Origin: Allochromatium humboldtianum
GTDB taxonomy: Bacteria; Pseudomonadota; Gammaproteobacteria; Chromatiales; Chromatiaceae
Assembly (NCBI RefSeq): GCF_013385175.1
Contig: NZ_JABZEO010000001.1
Location: forward strand, 310,001-374,000
Length of the DNA stretch: 64,000 bases
Direction: 5' to 3'
The notes under the pieces are model-generated. The model was not told the origin of the DNA and did not search any database. It saw only the letters and a list, made by a program, of their open reading frames with translations. Position 1 is the stretch's first letter. Each line of letters opens with the position of its first letter. A program made the translations under genes and the position numbers. This document shows positions 29,247 through 40,365 of the stretch, piece after piece.

Positions 29247-29618
29247 TCACAGCCACTTGGGCAGCAGGATCAGCGCCCAGATGACCAGACAGAACGCGAT
29301 GCTGGAGAAGACGGCCGCCGAGGCGATGTCCTTGGCGCGCCCGGAGAGTTCGTGACGTTCCAGACCGACCCGGTCGACATTGGCCTCGATGGCCGAGTTG
29401 AGCAGCTCGACGATCGGCACGATCAGCAGACTCCCGACCAGCATCGCGCGCTCGACCGGCGACTCACCGAGCCAGATCCCGAGCGGGATGAGCGGGATCA
29501 GCAGAAAGATCTCCTGCCGAAACGCCTCCTCCAACTCGAAGCAGGCCCGAAATCCCTTCATCGAATAGCCGAAGGCGCGCACCACGCGCCGCCACCCCCG
29601 CACATTGTGGTTAGCCAT
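29247..29618 (-). CDS. dgkA: diacylglycerol kinase
   Basis: 123 residues, three membrane helices. DgkA phosphorylates diacylglycerol for phospholipid recycling. The signature [15 protein letters not shown] is exact, with [11 protein letters not shown] and [12 protein letters not shown] around it. The ATG at 29618 overlaps the end of gcvPB by 8 bases. Convergent with htpX after a 6-base gap. Confidence 0.95.
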   Translation of the reverse strand: MANHNVRGWRRVVRAFGYSMKGFRACFELEEAFRQEIFLLIPLIPLGIWLGESPVERAMLVGSLLIVPIVELLNSAIEANVDRVGLERHELSGRAKDIASAAVFSSIAFCLVIWALILLPKWL

Positions 29619-31080
29619 GCGCACCCTCGCTGGCACTCGGCGTCCAGGCCAGATCCAACTGGCGTGCCGCGCGCACGTCGTCGAGTCGGCGCACCGGCAG
29701 ACTGTGCGGCGCGCCCTTGACCAGTTCGGGGTTCTCCTGCGCCTCACTCCGAATGGCGGTCATGGCCGCGACGAAGCCGTCCAAGTCCTCCTTGCTCTCA
29801 GTCTCGGTCGGCTCGATCAGCAGACACTCGGGCACCAGCAGCGGGAAATAGGTGGTCGGGGCGTGATAGCCGTAGTCGAGCAACCGCTTGGCGAAATCCA
29901 TGGTGTTCACGCCGAACTCGCGCGCTTCGCGCTTGAGGGTGACGATGAACTCATGACTGGCGCGGCGCTCGGGATAGGCGGCCTCGAATCCGGCTTCCTG
30001 GAGCCGCGCCAGCAGATAGTTGGCGTTGAGCGTGGCGAACTCGGCCACCCGACCCATGCCCTCGCGTCCGATCAGCCGCGCATAGACATAGGCGCGCAGC
30101 AGGATGCCCATGTTGCCGCCGAAGGCCGTCAGTCGGCCGATGCTCTCGGGGCGGTCGGATTCGGTCAGCCAGCGGTATTCCTCGCCCTCGCATGCGACCA
30201 GCGGCACCGGCAGATAGGGCTCCAGACGCTTGGAGACGCCCACCGGACCCGCGCCTGGACCGCCGCCGCCGTGCGGGGTCGAGAAGGTCTTGTGCAGGTT
30301 CATGTGGATGACGTCGAAGCCCATGTCGCCGGGGCGCACCTGGCCGAGGATGGCGTTGAGGTTGGCTCCATCGTAATAGAGCAGACCGCCGGCCTCGTGC
30401 ACCGCCTGGGCGATCGCCTGGATGTTGCGATCGAAGACGCCGACCGTGCTCGGGTTGGTGAGCATGATGCCGGCCGTCTGCGGGCCGACCGCCGCGCGCA
30501 GGGCGTCGAGGTCGACGTCGCCATCGGGACCGGTCGGGATCTCGCGCACCTTGAAGCCGCACATCACCGCCGAGGCCGGGTTGGTGCCGTGCGCGGCGTC
30601 CGGGACCAGGATCTCGGTGCGGGCGTGATCGCCGCGCGCCTGATGATAGGCGCGGATCATGGCCACGCCGGCGAACTCGCCCTGCGCGCCGGCCGAGGGC
30701 GCGAGCGAGACGGCGTGCATGCCGGTCACGGCCTTGAGGATCTCTTGCAGCTCGAACAGACAGGCCAGGATGCCCTGACCGTGGCTGGCCGGCGCCAGCG
30801 GATGACGCCCCAGGAAGCCGGGCAGCATCGCCAGGCTGTTACAGGCCCTGGGGTTGTACTTCATGGTACAGGAACCCAGGGGATAGAAATGGGTGTCGAT
30901 CGAGAAGTTCTGCTGCGACAGCCGCGTGTAGTGGCGCACCGCCTGCATCTCGGAGACCTCCGGCAACGCGGGCCGGGCGCGGCGGCGCAGTCCCTCGGGG
31001 ATGTCGGCGACCTCGGGTGCCTGGAGTGGCGCTTGCGCCGTGGCGCGGCGGCCGGTTCTGGATTGCTCTTGGATCAGCAT
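29611..31080 (-). CDS. gcvPB: glycine dehydrogenase (decarboxylating) subunit 2
   Basis: 489 residues, the pyridoxal-phosphate-bearing half of split P-protein. The cofactor lysine lies in [17 protein letters not shown] near residue 263. [26 protein letters not shown] and [12 protein letters not shown] are diagnostic. It forms a heterotetramer with GcvPA (31698-33077), from which it is separated by tpx. Confidence 0.96.
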   Translation of the reverse strand: MLIQEQSRTGRRATAQAPLQAPEVADIPEGLRRRARPALPEVSEMQAVRHYTRLSQQNFSIDTHFYPLGSCTMKYNPRACNSLAMLPGFLGRHPLAPASHGQGILACLFELQEILKAVTGMHAVSLAPSAGAQGEFAGVAMIRAYHQARGDHARTEILVPDAAHGTNPASAVMCGFKVREIPTGPDGDVDLDALRAAVGPQTAGIMLTNPSTVGVFDRNIQAIAQAVHEAGGLLYYDGANLNAILGQVRPGDMGFDVIHMNLHKTFSTPHGGGGPGAGPVGVSKRLEPYLPVPLVACEGEEYRWLTESDRPESIGRLTAFGGNMGILLRAYVYARLIGREGMGRVAEFATLNANYLLARLQEAGFEAAYPERRASHEFIVTLKREAREFGVNTMDFAKRLLDYGYHAPTTYFPLLVPECLLIEPTETESKEDLDGFVAAMTAIRSEAQENPELVKGAPHSLPVRRLDDVRAARQLDLAWTPSASEGAHG

Positions 31081-31110
31081 GGCGAGGCGATCTTGAATGG
31101 GCTGGGGTGA

Positions 31111-31133
31111 GTCCCCCGAGGTGCTCGGGGGAC
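31111..31133. repeat. intercistronic stem-loop between tpx and gcvPB
   Basis: GTCCCCCGAG-GTG-CTCGGGGGAC, a perfect 10-base stem with a 3-base loop and no T run. It lies 10 bases after the tpx stop and about 30 before the gcvPB start, and may protect or punctuate the gcv message. Confidence 0.65.
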
Positions 31134-31142
31134 GGACGGGAC

Positions 31143-31640
31143 TCAGAGGGCGGCCAGAGCGGCCTCGTAATCGGGTTCTTCGGTGATCTCGGGGACGAGC
31201 TGGGTGTAGACCACCGTGTTGTCGGCGTCGAGCACCACGACCGCACGCGCGGTGATGCCGGCCAGCGGGCCGTCCTCGATCAGGACGCCATAGTCCTTGG
31301 CGAAGTGACGCGAGCGCATCATGGACAGACCGATGACGTTGTCGATGCCTTCGGCGCCGCAGAAGCGCCCCATGGCGAAGGGCAGATCGGCCGAGACGAC
31401 CAGGGCCACGGCATCGGACTTGGCCGCCATGGCGGCGTTGAACGTCTTGGTCGAGGTCGCGCAGACCGGGGTGTCCAGGCTCGGGACGATGTTGAGCAGT
31501 TTCTTCTTACCGGCGAAATCGGCCAGCGAGCGATCGGCCAGATCCTTGTCGACGAGCTGGAAGTCGGGCGCAACGCTGCCGACGGCCGGCAGTTCGCCGC
31601 TGAGGGTGACGGGATTGCCTTGCAGTGCGGTTTGAGCCAT
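31143..31640 (-). CDS. tpx: thiol peroxidase Tpx
   Basis: 165 residues. Atypical 2-Cys peroxiredoxin using thioredoxin. Peroxidatic Cys60 in [14 protein letters not shown] and resolving Cys94 in GRFCGAEG match E. coli Tpx (61 and 95). The gene sits between the two P-protein subunits, so the glycine riboswitch may also influence it. Confidence 0.96.
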   Translation of the reverse strand: MAQTALQGNPVTLSGELPAVGSVAPDFQLVDKDLADRSLADFAGKKKLLNIVPSLDTPVCATSTKTFNAAMAAKSDAVALVVSADLPFAMGRFCGAEGIDNVIGLSMMRSRHFAKDYGVLIEDGPLAGITARAVVVLDADNTVVYTQLVPEITEEPDYEAALAAL

Positions 31641-31697
31641 CTCTTGGGTCTCCAGGTGTGTGGATGAGGTCGTCTGTCGTGGCGGTTGGCCAAAATC

Positions 31698-33077
31698 TCA
31701 GTTGGCCGGCGTGGCGATGAGCCGTGCCAGGGTATCGGCATAGCGGCGCAGTTCGTCCTCGGTACGCACTTCGGTCGCGCAGACCAGCAGCGCCGGGGCG
31801 AGTTCCGGATAGTCCGGCCCGAGATCGAAGCCGCCCAGAATATCCTCGGCGGCCAGCGAACGCAGCAGATCGGCCGTCGGTGCCGGCAGACGCAGCGCCA
31901 GCTCATGGAAGACCGGACGCTCGAACAGCGGCTCGACTCCGGAGATGGCGCCGAGCAACTCGCCCAGCCGGCGCGTGTTGGCATGACAGCTCGCCGCCAC
32001 CCGCTCCAGTCCCTCGGCCCCCAGCAAAGCCATGTGGATGGTCGCCGCCGTCACCAGCAGTCCCTGGTTGGTGCAGATGTTAGAGGTCGCCTTGCCGCGC
32101 CGGATGTGCTGCTCGCGCGCCTGGAGCGTGAGCGTGAAGCCGGGCTTGCCGTCCAGATCCAGGGTGCGTCCGACGATGCGGCCGGGGAGCTGGCGCACAT
32201 GCTCCTGCTTGCAGCACAGGAAACCGGCATAGGGACCGCCCGAGGACAGCGGCATCCCCAGCGGCTGGGCCTCGCCACAGGCGATGTCGGCGCCCTTCGC
32301 ACCCCACTCGCCGGGAGGGGAGAGCAGGGCGAGTGCGACCGGATTGACCACGGCGATCGCCAACGCCTTGTGAGCGTGCGCCCAGTCGGTCAGTTCATCG
32401 ACGGTTTCCAGGATACCGAAGAAGTTTGGCTGATTGATGACGACGGCGGCGCACTCCTCGTCACCGGCCGCCGCCTCCAGCCGCTCGACCGGCGTGTGTC
32501 CGCCGCGCGCGTCGAAATCCACCTCCACCAGTTCGATGCCCTGCGGCTCGACGATCGCGCGCAGCGTGCGCCGATAGGCCGGATGCAGCGCGCGCGGCAC
32601 CAGGACGCGCTGTGACTTGGTCTGACGATTGGCGCGCACCGCCATCAGCACCGCTTCGGCCAGCGCCGAGGCACCGTCGTAGAGCGAGGCATTGGAGACG
32701 TCCAGCCCGGTGAGCGCCGTCATCATCGACTGGAACTCATAGAGCAACTGGAGCGTGCCCTGGCTGGCCTCGGCCTGATAGGGCGTATAGGCGCTGTAGA
32801 ACTCGCCGCGAGTGGCGATCTGCCAGACGGCAGCCGGGATGTGATGCTCATAGGCGCCGGCGCCGATGAAGCACAGCGGCTGACCGTCGGCGCACGCGCG
32901 CGACTGCATCAGGCGCGTGATCTCCATTTCCGAGAGCGTCTCCGGAATGGCGTCGAGCGCCTGCGCGCCGACGCGCAGTTCCGGCGGGATCTCGTCGAAG
33001 AGGGCCTCGATGGAGTCGACCCCGATGGTCGCGAGCATCGCGGCGATGTCGTCTGGCGTGTGAGGAATGAAAGGCAT
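31698..33077 (-). CDS. gcvPA: glycine dehydrogenase (decarboxylating) subunit 1
   Basis: 459 residues, the alpha half of split P-protein. N-terminal [19 protein letters not shown], then [27 protein letters not shown] and SSGGPYAGF are typical. It lacks the cofactor lysine, which is on GcvPB. Third gene of gcvT-gcvH-gcvPA-tpx-gcvPB. Confidence 0.96.
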   Translation of the reverse strand: MPFIPHTPDDIAAMLATIGVDSIEALFDEIPPELRVGAQALDAIPETLSEMEITRLMQSRACADGQPLCFIGAGAYEHHIPAAVWQIATRGEFYSAYTPYQAEASQGTLQLLYEFQSMMTALTGLDVSNASLYDGASALAEAVLMAVRANRQTKSQRVLVPRALHPAYRRTLRAIVEPQGIELVEVDFDARGGHTPVERLEAAAGDEECAAVVINQPNFFGILETVDELTDWAHAHKALAIAVVNPVALALLSPPGEWGAKGADIACGEAQPLGMPLSSGGPYAGFLCCKQEHVRQLPGRIVGRTLDLDGKPGFTLTLQAREQHIRRGKATSNICTNQGLLVTAATIHMALLGAEGLERVAASCHANTRRLGELLGAISGVEPLFERPVFHELALRLPAPTADLLRSLAAEDILGGFDLGPDYPELAPALLVCATEVRTEDELRRYADTLARLIATPAN

Positions 33078-33125
33078 GCGAGTTCGACCGCTTGGGTTGG
33101 ACGCTGAGGGCGGTTGGGGCCGGGA

Positions 33126-33518
33126 TCAGGACTCGTCGGCGACGACCTGCTCGTAAGCGGCGGCATCCAGCAGACCATCGAGCGCGCCCATGTCGGCCGG
33201 GGTCAGACGGAAGATCCAGCCGTCCCCGTAGGGGCTGGTGTTGATGGCGTCCGGCGTGTCGGCCAGCGCCGCGTTGCCCTCGACGATCTCGCCGGCGATG
33301 GGCGAGTAGATGTCGGAGGCGGCCTTGACCGACTCGACCACGGCGCAGGCGTCCTCGGCGGCGACGGTGCGACCGCTCTCGGGCGCCTCGACGAACACGA
33401 TGTCGCCGAGCGCGTCCTGAGCGTGGTCGGTGATGCCGACGGTGACGGTGCCGTCGCCGTTGTCGCGCACCCATTCGTGGGTCTTGGTGTATTTCAGGTC
33501 AGCGGGCAGGTTGCTCAT
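33126..33518 (-). CDS. gcvH: glycine cleavage system H protein
   Basis: 130 residues. Lipoyl carrier that shuttles the aminomethyl group between P, T and L proteins. The lipoylated Lys65 lies in [14 protein letters not shown], and [14 protein letters not shown] precedes it. A ribosome site AGGACG precedes the start. Confidence 0.97.
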   Translation of the reverse strand: MSNLPADLKYTKTHEWVRDNGDGTVTVGITDHAQDALGDIVFVEAPESGRTVAAEDACAVVESVKAASDIYSPIAGEIVEGNAALADTPDAINTSPYGDGWIFRLTPADMGALDGLLDAAAYEQVVADES

Positions 33519-33551
33519 GGAAGACGTCCTCGAATGCAGGATGGATCAGGT

Positions 33552-34646
33552 TCAGGGTTCGATCAGAATGCGGCCATGCCGGACGAACGGCGGCTTGACG
33601 ATCCGCGCCGGTACGGGCTTGCCACGGATCTCGACCTCGCAGGTTTCGCCGAGGCCGGGCGCCACGCGCGCCAGCGCGATCGAGCGTTGCAGTGTCGGCG
33701 AGAAGCCGCCGGAGGTGATTTCGCCGACTTCGCGCCCGTTGCTGAGCACGGTCTGGTGAGCGCGGATCACGCCGCGCCCGGTCAGCAGCAGACCGACGAA
33801 TTCGCGCCGCTCGGGACTCGCGCGCAACTCGTCCAGCGCGGCGCGGCCGATGAACTCACGTTCGGCCGGCTCCCAGGCGATGGTCCACTCCAGGCCGGAT
33901 TCGAGCGGGCCGACGTCCTCGCCCATGTCCTGGCCATAGAGATTCATTCCGGCCTCCAGACGCAGGGTGTCGCGCGCGCCCAGACCGCAGGGCCGGACAC
34001 CGGCGTCCAGCAGCACCGACCAGAGATCGACGGCATGATCGGCGGGCAGCAGGATTTCGAAGCCGTCCTCGCCGGTATAGCCGGTGCGGGCGATGAACCA
34101 GCCGCCGCATTCGGTGGCGTGGAAGAGCGCCAGTTCCAGGGCGGAGTCGGCCATTTCGCGCGGCAGACAGGTCGCGGTCAGCTCACGCGCCTGAGGGCCT
34201 TGCACCGCGATCATGGCCAGATCGTCGCGGCGGCGGATCTCGACGTCGAAGCCGGTGCGATGGCTCTCCAGCCAGCTCAGATCCTTGTCGGCCGTGCCGG
34301 CGTTGACCACCAGCCGATAGTGCCCGGCCGGACCGCGCAGATAGACGATGAGATCGTCGACCACGCCGCCCGAGTCGTTGAGCATGCAGGAATAGAGCGC
34401 CTTGCCGACGGTCTTGAGTTTGGCGACGTCGTTGGCGAGCAGGCGGCGCAGAAAGGCTTGGGCGTCCGGTCCCTCGATGTCGACCGGGCACATGTGCGAG
34501 ACGTCGAACATCCCGGCGTGCTCGCGCACGGCGTCGTGTTCCTCGATCTGGGAGCCATAGTGCAGCGGCATGTCCCAGCCGCCGAAGGGCACGAGCCGCG
34601 CGCCAAGACGCGCATGCTCGGCATAGAGTGGGGTACGCAGGGCCAT
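33552..34646 (-). CDS. gcvT: aminomethyltransferase (T protein)
   Basis: 364 residues from ATG 34646, giving RTPLYAEHARLGARLVPFGGW. Transfers the methylene group to tetrahydrofolate. DVSHMCPVDIEGPDAQAFL, GYTGEDGFEIL and the folate-binding RDTLRLEAGMNLYGQDM are clear. First gene behind the glycine riboswitch. Confidence 0.96.
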   Translation of the reverse strand: MALRTPLYAEHARLGARLVPFGGWDMPLHYGSQIEEHDAVREHAGMFDVSHMCPVDIEGPDAQAFLRRLLANDVAKLKTVGKALYSCMLNDSGGVVDDLIVYLRGPAGHYRLVVNAGTADKDLSWLESHRTGFDVEIRRRDDLAMIAVQGPQARELTATCLPREMADSALELALFHATECGGWFIARTGYTGEDGFEILLPADHAVDLWSVLLDAGVRPCGLGARDTLRLEAGMNLYGQDMGEDVGPLESGLEWTIAWEPAEREFIGRAALDELRASPERREFVGLLLTGRGVIRAHQTVLSNGREVGEITSGGFSPTLQRSIALARVAPGLGETCEVEIRGKPVPARIVKPPFVRHGRILIEP

Positions 34647-34736
34647 ACGGCTCTCCTCGTGGAATGCAGGGGCTGCCTTGGCCAGACGGCACAGGCAACA
34701 CGACAACGGCGAGAATGTGTGATCCCCGCTCGTCGC

Positions 34737-34925
34737 CCCTCTGTCCTAGACCTGAGAGTTTGCGCGCGGATGTGTGACATCCGGGCGGCCCCGTCGGTGG
34801 GCGCGGATTTCGATCCGCGCCGCTCTCCAGAGTCGGTCGTTATTCCCGCGGTCCTTCTGCCTGAGCGATTCCGGGCGGTGTTGCGCCTTCGGCGCCGGCC
34901 GGGCGGCCGGTCTCTCCCACGGGAC
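34737..34925 (-). promoter_or_regulatory. tandem glycine riboswitch
   Basis: Read on the minus strand, the first aptamer runs from GTGGGAGAGACCG through GGCGCCGAAGGCGCAA to GCTCAGGCAGAAGGACCGCG. The second runs from CTCTGGAGAGC through CACCGACGGGG to AAACTCTCAGGTCTAGGACAGAG. Both have the GGAGAG and CAGG...GGAC cores of the glycine class, with the usual short linker. It lies 90 bases before gcvT and should switch the gcv operon on when glycine is high. Confidence 0.95.
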
Positions 34926-35039
34926 ATGACACGAAGCCGGCACTATAAGCGCGAGCCGGCCGGATTACCAGTCGTCCCGCGAGGCGATTCGCCCTGGCGG
35001 AGCGGGTCCGGTCAGCGTCACTCAAGGCCGCGCGCGCCG

Positions 35040-35570
35040 TCAGCTCTTGTCCTCGGTGCGGCGGCGAAACCGGGTATTGCCGCAGTCGGCGCAGGGCGGG
35101 ATGCGTCCGGCCTTGACGAAATGGGTCTCGGCGCCGCACTGGTCGCAGACCAGGGTGCCTGGGCCGGTGATCTCGCCGGCCTGATAGAGGCTCATCTGAC
35201 GCGCGGTCTCGGCCCACTGGGCCAGTTGCAGGCTGGTCTGGTCGGCGACCAGCTTGAACATGTCGAGCATGCGCTTTTCCATCAGCTCCAGATCGAAGCG
35301 CCACCAGTCGCGGATGTCCTGCCCGGTGTCGGCGATGTACTTGGCTGCGTCCTCGATGTCGCGCTTGACGTAGTCCGAAACCTTCTCGGCCTCCTCGCGC
35401 GTCAGCTCGCCGAGCTCGACCATGCGCTCGCGCGTCTTGTCGACGATCTCGCGAAACAGGGGGGCCGATTCCTGCTGCGCCTTCTCGATCGCCTCGTGGG
35501 TCTGCTTGAGCATGCGCTCATAGGCGTCGACCAGCTTGTCGGTGGTGTCGTGCTTGTGTTCTTCGCTCAT
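35040..35570 (-). CDS. zinc-ribbon protein of the DUF1451 (YbeL) family
   Basis: 176 residues. A long helical N-terminal part ([20 protein letters not shown]) is followed by a C-terminal zinc ribbon with CDQCGAETH and CADCGNTRF. Function unknown. ATG 35570 is used; longer frames run into the leuS promoter. Divergent from leuS, near which ybeL also lies in E. coli. Confidence 0.85.
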   Translation of the reverse strand: MSEEHKHDTTDKLVDAYERMLKQTHEAIEKAQQESAPLFREIVDKTRERMVELGELTREEAEKVSDYVKRDIEDAAKYIADTGQDIRDWWRFDLELMEKRMLDMFKLVADQTSLQLAQWAETARQMSLYQAGEITGPGTLVCDQCGAETHFVKAGRIPPCADCGNTRFRRRTEDKS

Positions 35571-35736
35571 GGCGTCGCTCTTCGTTGGCTTGGGGAATGT
35601 TGACGTGCTCGGAATTAGGATAGCAAAAGCCCATGCGGTATCCTTGCGCGATCGAATCCGCGGGGCGCTGGGCGTCCCGGCGATTCCAACCTTTGGCTTC
35701 GAACCTTCACCCTCTTCGTCAGGACCATCAGCACCC

Positions 35737-38292
35737 ATGCAGACCGACTATGATCCGCGCGCCATCGAGGCGGCGGCCCAAGGCTATTGGGAAGACCATC
35801 GATCCTTCAAGGCCGTCGAGGATCCGTCCCGCGAGAAGTTCTACTGTCTCTCCATGTTCCCCTATCCCTCGGGTCGGCTGCACATGGGGCACGTGCGCAA
35901 CTACACCATCGGGGACGTGATCGCGCGCTATCAGCGCATGCTCGGCAAGAACGTGCTCCAGCCGATGGGCTGGGACGCCTTCGGTCTGCCGGCCGAGAAC
36001 GCGGCCATCCAGCACGGCATCCCGCCCTCGCAGTGGACGCGCTCCAACATCGAATACATGAAGGGCCAGCTCAAGAGCCTGGGCTTCGGCTACGACTGGG
36101 AGCGCGAACTGGCGACCTGTGACCCGGATTACTACCGCTGGGAGCAGTGGCTGTTCACGCGCATGGTCGAGAAAGGGCTGGCCTATCGCGCCAAGGCGAC
36201 GGTCAACTGGGATCCCATCGATCAGACGGTGCTGGCCAACGAGCAGGTCATCGACGGACGCGGCTGGCGCTCGGGCGCGCTGGTCGAGAAGCGCGAGATC
36301 GAACAGTGGTCGGTGCGCATCACCGATTACGCACAGGAACTGCTGGACGCGCTCGACGGGCTGGACGGCTGGCCGGAGCGCGTGCGCACGATGCAGCGCA
36401 ACTGGATCGGTCGCTCCGAGGGCGTGCACATGGAGTTCGGCGTGGCCGGCTCCGACGAGACGCTCGGCATCTACACCACGCGACCCGATACCGTCATGGG
36501 CGTGACCTATGTCGCGGTGGCCGCCGAGCATCCGCTCGCGCACCGCGCGGCAGAGAACAATCCGTCGCTTGCGGCCTTCATCGATGAGTGTCGCAAAGGC
36601 GGCACCACTGAGGCCGAACTGGAAACGATGGAGAAGAAGGGCCATCCGCTCGGTCTCGACGCCATCCATCCGATCACCGGCGAGGCCGTGCCCATCTATG
36701 CCGCCAACTTCGTGCTCATGGGCTATGGCACGGGCGCGGTGATGGCCGTGCCGGCGCACGATCAGCGCGACTGGGAGTTCGCCGAGCGTTACGGCATCAC
36801 CAGGAAAGCCGTCATCCGCTCGACCGACGGCAGCCCGTGCGGCATCGAGCAGGCGGCCTACACCGAGAAGGGCGTGCTCTTCGATTCCGGTCCCTTCGAT
36901 GGCCTGACGTCAGAGCAAGCCTTCGACGCCATCGCCGACTGGCTCGCCGAGCACGGCAAGGGCGAGAAGACCATCAACTTCCGGCTGCGCGACTGGGGCG
37001 TGTCGCGTCAGCGCTACTGGGGCTGTCCGATCCCGATGGTGCAGACGGCTGACAGCGGCATCCGTCCCGAGACCGAGCTGCCGGTGCGGCTGCCCGAGGA
37101 TGTCGTCGTCGACGGTTCCGGCTCACCGCTCAAGAAGATGCCCGAGTTCTACCAGCTCGCCGGCGGCGAGACACGCGAGACCGACACCTTCGACACCTTC
37201 TTCGAGTCGAGCTGGTATTACGCGCGCTACTGCTCGCCCGACTGCGACACGGCCATGCTCGACGAGCGCGCCAAATACTGGCTGCCGGTCGATCAGTACA
37301 TCGGCGGCATCGAGCACGCCATCCTGCATCTGCTCTATGCGCGCTTCTTCCACAAGCTGATGCGCGACGAGGGGCTGGTCGACTGTGACGAGCCCTTCAC
37401 CAATCTGCTCACTCAGGGCATGGTGGTCGCCGAGACCTGGTATCGCGAGGACGCCGAGGGCCGCAAGCAGTGGTTCAACCCGGCGGACGTCGAGGTCGAG
37501 CGCGACGAGAAGGGCAAGCTGATCGGCGGCCGGCTCAAGTCCGACGGTCAGCCGGTACGGTTCGGCGGCATCGAGAAGATGTCCAAGTCCAAGAACAACG
37601 GCGTCGATCCGCAGGCGTTGACCGAGCGCTACGGCGCCGACACAGTGCGGCTCTACACCATGTTCACCTCGCCGCCGGATCAGTCGCTCGAATGGAACGA
37701 CGAAGGGGTCGAGGGGGCATTCCGCTTCATCCGTCGGCTGTGGGCCTTGGCGGTCAGTGAAGCCGAGGCGATCCGTGCCGCGTCCACGTTGGTAGATCTG
37801 GACGAACCGGCCCAGACCGCCCGCCGCGAGATCCACGGCGCGCTCAAGAAGGCGCTCTACGACTATGAACGCCAGCAGTTCAACACCGTGGTCTCGGGTT
37901 GCATGACCATGGTCAACACACTCTACCGGCTGGAGTCCTCGACCGCGCGGGCGGCGGTGATCCGCGAGGGCGTCGGCATCGTGCTGCGGCTGCTCGCGCC
38001 CATCGCGCCCCATGTGACCCATCATCTGTGGCGCGAGCTGGGTTTCGGTGAGGACATCCTGAACGCCGACTGGCCTCGGGTCGACGAGGACGCACTCAAG
38101 CAGGACAGCCTCGACTACGTGGTCCAGGTCAACGGCAAGGTACGCGGCAGCGTCAAGGTACCCGCCGACGCCGATCAGGCGACGGTCCAGGCCGCCGCGC
38201 TGGCCAGCGAGCCGATCGCCAAGTTCATCGACGGCAAACCGATCCGCAAGGCGATCCTGGTGCCGGGCAAGCTGCTCAATCTGGTCGTTTGA
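35737..38292 (+). CDS. leuS: leucyl-tRNA synthetase
   Basis: 851 residues. Class Ia synthetase. N-terminal [19 protein letters not shown]-equivalent [12 protein letters not shown] near residue 50, editing-domain [15 protein letters not shown], and the KMSKSKNNG loop near residue 618. ATG 35737 fits the family; the frame is open further upstream only by chance. It is the last chromosomal gene before the integrated element. Confidence 0.98.
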   Translation: MQTDYDPRAIEAAAQGYWEDHRSFKAVEDPSREKFYCLSMFPYPSGRLHMGHVRNYTIGDVIARYQRMLGKNVLQPMGWDAFGLPAENAAIQHGIPPSQWTRSNIEYMKGQLKSLGFGYDWERELATCDPDYYRWEQWLFTRMVEKGLAYRAKATVNWDPIDQTVLANEQVIDGRGWRSGALVEKREIEQWSVRITDYAQELLDALDGLDGWPERVRTMQRNWIGRSEGVHMEFGVAGSDETLGIYTTRPDTVMGVTYVAVAAEHPLAHRAAENNPSLAAFIDECRKGGTTEAELETMEKKGHPLGLDAIHPITGEAVPIYAANFVLMGYGTGAVMAVPAHDQRDWEFAERYGITRKAVIRSTDGSPCGIEQAAYTEKGVLFDSGPFDGLTSEQAFDAIADWLAEHGKGEKTINFRLRDWGVSRQRYWGCPIPMVQTADSGIRPETELPVRLPEDVVVDGSGSPLKKMPEFYQLAGGETRETDTFDTFFESSWYYARYCSPDCDTAMLDERAKYWLPVDQYIGGIEHAILHLLYARFFHKLMRDEGLVDCDEPFTNLLTQGMVVAETWYREDAEGRKQWFNPADVEVERDEKGKLIGGRLKSDGQPVRFGGIEKMSKSKNNGVDPQALTERYGADTVRLYTMFTSPPDQSLEWNDEGVEGAFRFIRRLWALAVSEAEAIRAASTLVDLDEPAQTARREIHGALKKALYDYERQQFNTVVSGCMTMVNTLYRLESSTARAAVIREGVGIVLRLLAPIAPHVTHHLWRELGFGEDILNADWPRVDEDALKQDSLDYVVQVNGKVRGSVKVPADADQATVQAAALASEPIAKFIDGKPIRKAILVPGKLLNLVV

Positions 38293-38316
38293 GCAGCCGG
38301 TAAGTAGATCAATCGG

Positions 38317-39423
38317 TTAGCTAGGCTTGTCAAAACTTTCCCGAAAGTTTTCCAAAATGTCGACCGCAGGAGAGGCCACCAACCACTCCTCGCGGCGGCT
38401 GTCCAGATAAACCTCAGTCATCTGTCGGCTCTTGTGTCCGAGGAGCGTTTGCGGGTCCATGCCACGCGCTTCGTAGAGCCGAGCGCCGAGCGACCGGATC
38501 TCGTGGAAGGAGGGTCGCTGCCGGATCGGGAGCTCCGCGTAGAGCCCGAGAGAGTCGCGCACGGCTCGGAACATAGAGGAGAGCTGCTGCTTTGCGATCG
38601 GGTCACCTGCACGAGTGTGTGGGCTGCCGCGACGGTAGTGGATTATCCACGGAGAGTCGAGGTTCGAGCGGCAGGTGTCGAGTACGCGGGCCAGGGGCTT
38701 GGTGACGGTGATGCGCAGGCGGGTGCCGGTCTTATGCTGTTGCAGTTCGAGCACACCGTCGCGGAGATCAGACCAGGATAAGGACACCAGGTCTTCGCGC
38801 CGTTGCAAGGTGATGAGCCCGAGGTCAAGAGCGTTCTGCAAGTGAATCGGGCTGGCGGCATGGATGCGCTGGAAATCTTCCAGCGTCAGGCGTTGGCGCT
38901 GAGTAGCCACTCGCTTGTTTTTGGTCACAGTGACTGGATTGGTAGTGATGTGCCCTTTGGCGATGGCTTCGTTGAAACAGTCATTGAGGACAGAGCGGTA
39001 GGCATTGGCTTGGCGCGGAGTCTGGGCGTCGAGAAACTCGGCGATGCGGCGCGTGGTGATGGTGCTCAGGTCTAGGGCTCCGAGCGCGGCGCGGATGCGC
39101 TCAACTTGCCGTTGGCGGTTGTAGCGGGAGAGTGAGGATAAACCGCGCTCATCGAGCAGGGTGGCGTAGGTGTCGAGCCAGTCGGAGAACAGGAGCGTTG
39201 GCTCAGTGCTTGGCGCCTGGCGCTTGGTGCCGAGCACGCGCTCGGTCAGCGAGATAGGCTCGATGAGCTGGGCGTTGAGCTGGTGCGCGGCGCGGATGGC
39301 GGCGGCGCGATCCGTGCCCATGCCGTGGTAGCGCCCTGTCTGCGGGTGCCGGTACTGGTAGTAGCGTCCGTTCTTGTAGAGATTGACGGGTAGGGCTCGG
39401 TTGGCAGGGTTGCGAGGGCGCAT
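38317..39423 (-). CDS. tyrosine recombinase (phage integrase)
   Basis: 368 residues. An N-terminal arm-binding domain (LYKNGRYYQYRHPQTGRYHG), a core-binding domain (residues 75-165) and the catalytic domain. Active-site residues are Arg208 (LQRREDL), Lys231 (HKTGTRLR), HEIR at 307-310, His330 (LLGHKS) and nucleophile Tyr339 (TEVYLDSR), so it should be active. It lies 24 bases from the leuS stop and points towards it, the usual position next to an attachment site. Confidence 0.95.
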   Translation of the reverse strand: MRPRNPANRALPVNLYKNGRYYQYRHPQTGRYHGMGTDRAAAIRAAHQLNAQLIEPISLTERVLGTKRQAPSTEPTLLFSDWLDTYATLLDERGLSSLSRYNRQRQVERIRAALGALDLSTITTRRIAEFLDAQTPRQANAYRSVLNDCFNEAIAKGHITTNPVTVTKNKRVATQRQRLTLEDFQRIHAASPIHLQNALDLGLITLQRREDLVSLSWSDLRDGVLELQQHKTGTRLRITVTKPLARVLDTCRSNLDSPWIIHYRRGSPHTRAGDPIAKQQLSSMFRAVRDSLGLYAELPIRQRPSFHEIRSLGARLYEARGMDPQTLLGHKSRQMTEVYLDSRREEWLVASPAVDILENFRESFDKPS

Positions 39424-39625
39424 GGGTTTTCCGGGAGAGCAGAGGAGCGGTTAGTGCATGGCTATCCGCGCGCGGTGGGCGAGGGAAGGTTATTGCAAGG
39501 TCACGGGTTCTTTGATGTAGCGAAAGCGCTTGTTGCTCAGAAGCGGGGAGCGGCACGTCTGCGGTGCGCACTCTGCTCGGTGTCATCGGTCATGAGTGCC
39601 TCGTAGTTGTGGAGGTAGGCAAAGA

Positions 39626-39652
39626 AATGGGGAGGTTGTCAGCCTCCCCATT
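39626..39652. terminator. hairpin between excisionase and integrase
   Basis: AATGGGGAGG-TTGTCAG-CCTCCCCATT, a perfect 10-base stem; on the minus strand it is followed by TTTCTTTG. It could terminate the leftward phage transcript before int. No supported gene lies elsewhere in the 262 bases between xis and int. Confidence 0.5.
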
Positions 39653-39685
39653 GGTGGTTATGTCGGTGGAATACCCATTGAGGGA

Positions 39686-39865
39686 TCAGATCCGGTACGG
39701 CTGCCTCGGCAAGGTGTCCGGCTTCAGGTAGTAGGTGCGGCCGTGGCGCTCGGCGGCGAGCAGCCCGTTACGAATCCACTGGCGCACAGTGCGAAGCGCC
39801 GGGCGCGAATTCTCGGCGTAGGTGCGGTTGATCCACTCGGGTATCGTTAGGAGTTGATCGGCCAT
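39686..39865 (-). CDS. small excisionase-like DNA-binding protein
   Basis: 59 residues from ATG 39865. The winged-helix pattern LTIPEWINRTYAENSRPALR-TVRQWIRNGLL and the strand RHGRTYYLKPDT resemble phage excisionases of the lambda/Xis type, including length and position just upstream of int. It would direct excision by the integrase. It overlaps the preceding gene by 19 bases. Confidence 0.75.
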   Translation of the reverse strand: MADQLLTIPEWINRTYAENSRPALRTVRQWIRNGLLAAERHGRTYYLKPDTLPRQPYRI

Positions 39866-40365
39866 TCGCTTGTCTCCGGGACAATCAGGTAGTGAAAGTT
39901 GGGTAGCGATTCGATCCAGCGGCAGAAGCACTGCCAATCCGGGTGGCGGTGGTGTCTCCGCTGGAAGTAGATCCGGCGTAGCGCCTGGTACGAAGCCATC
40001 GCTGTCTGCGTGTAGACCACGTTGGGGAGATTGGCTTGCTTGGCTTCGGCCAGCTCAATGCCTTTCATCCCTTTCAGATCCGTGTGCATGGTGCTGCTGG
40101 TGGACAGCACTTCAACGCCGACGCGGTAGGTGTCCCATTCGACCATCCAGCCGATCTGCATCTGGAGCTCGAAGTAAGCGATGACGCCACGGATGGCTTT
40201 GGCGTGCTCATCTCCGGCGCGCACGAGCTTAGCCGCGAGCTTCAGATCCGCGTCTGGGGAAGCGCGTTCGTGACTCATCATCGGGTTGCGCATGGCGCGA
40301 AGCGCGTGCGCAAGACCACAGACTTCGAGCGTCTTGATCTGAAGTGGTTGGTACAGGCTGCTCAT
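39847..40365 (-). CDS. phage protein of unknown function
   Basis: 172 residues, no family I can name. It opens LYQPLQIKTLEVCGLAHALRA, contains a helical middle (LKLAAKLVRAGDEHAKAIRG) and ends in an aromatic, His-rich stretch (RRHHRHPDWQCFCRW). The context is the int-proximal end of the early operon; ATGA overlap with the gene before it. Confidence 0.75.
   Translation of the reverse strand: MSSLYQPLQIKTLEVCGLAHALRAMRNPMMSHERASPDADLKLAAKLVRAGDEHAKAIRGVIAYFELQMQIGWMVEWDTYRVGVEVLSTSSTMHTDLKGMKGIELAEAKQANLPNVVYTQTAMASYQALRRIYFQRRHHRHPDWQCFCRWIESLPNFHYLIVPETSEWPINS

Noticed and set aside
33114-35603. An 829-residue plus-strand frame across gcvH, gcvT and the riboswitch
   Set aside because: It crosses a riboswitch and three confident genes on the other strand and resembles no protein.
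39424-39685. A small gene between excisionase and integrase, with a tail like KRFRYIKEPVTLQ
   Set aside because: The frame has no supported start codon and upstream stops; it could be a fragment, but the evidence is too weak to annotate.
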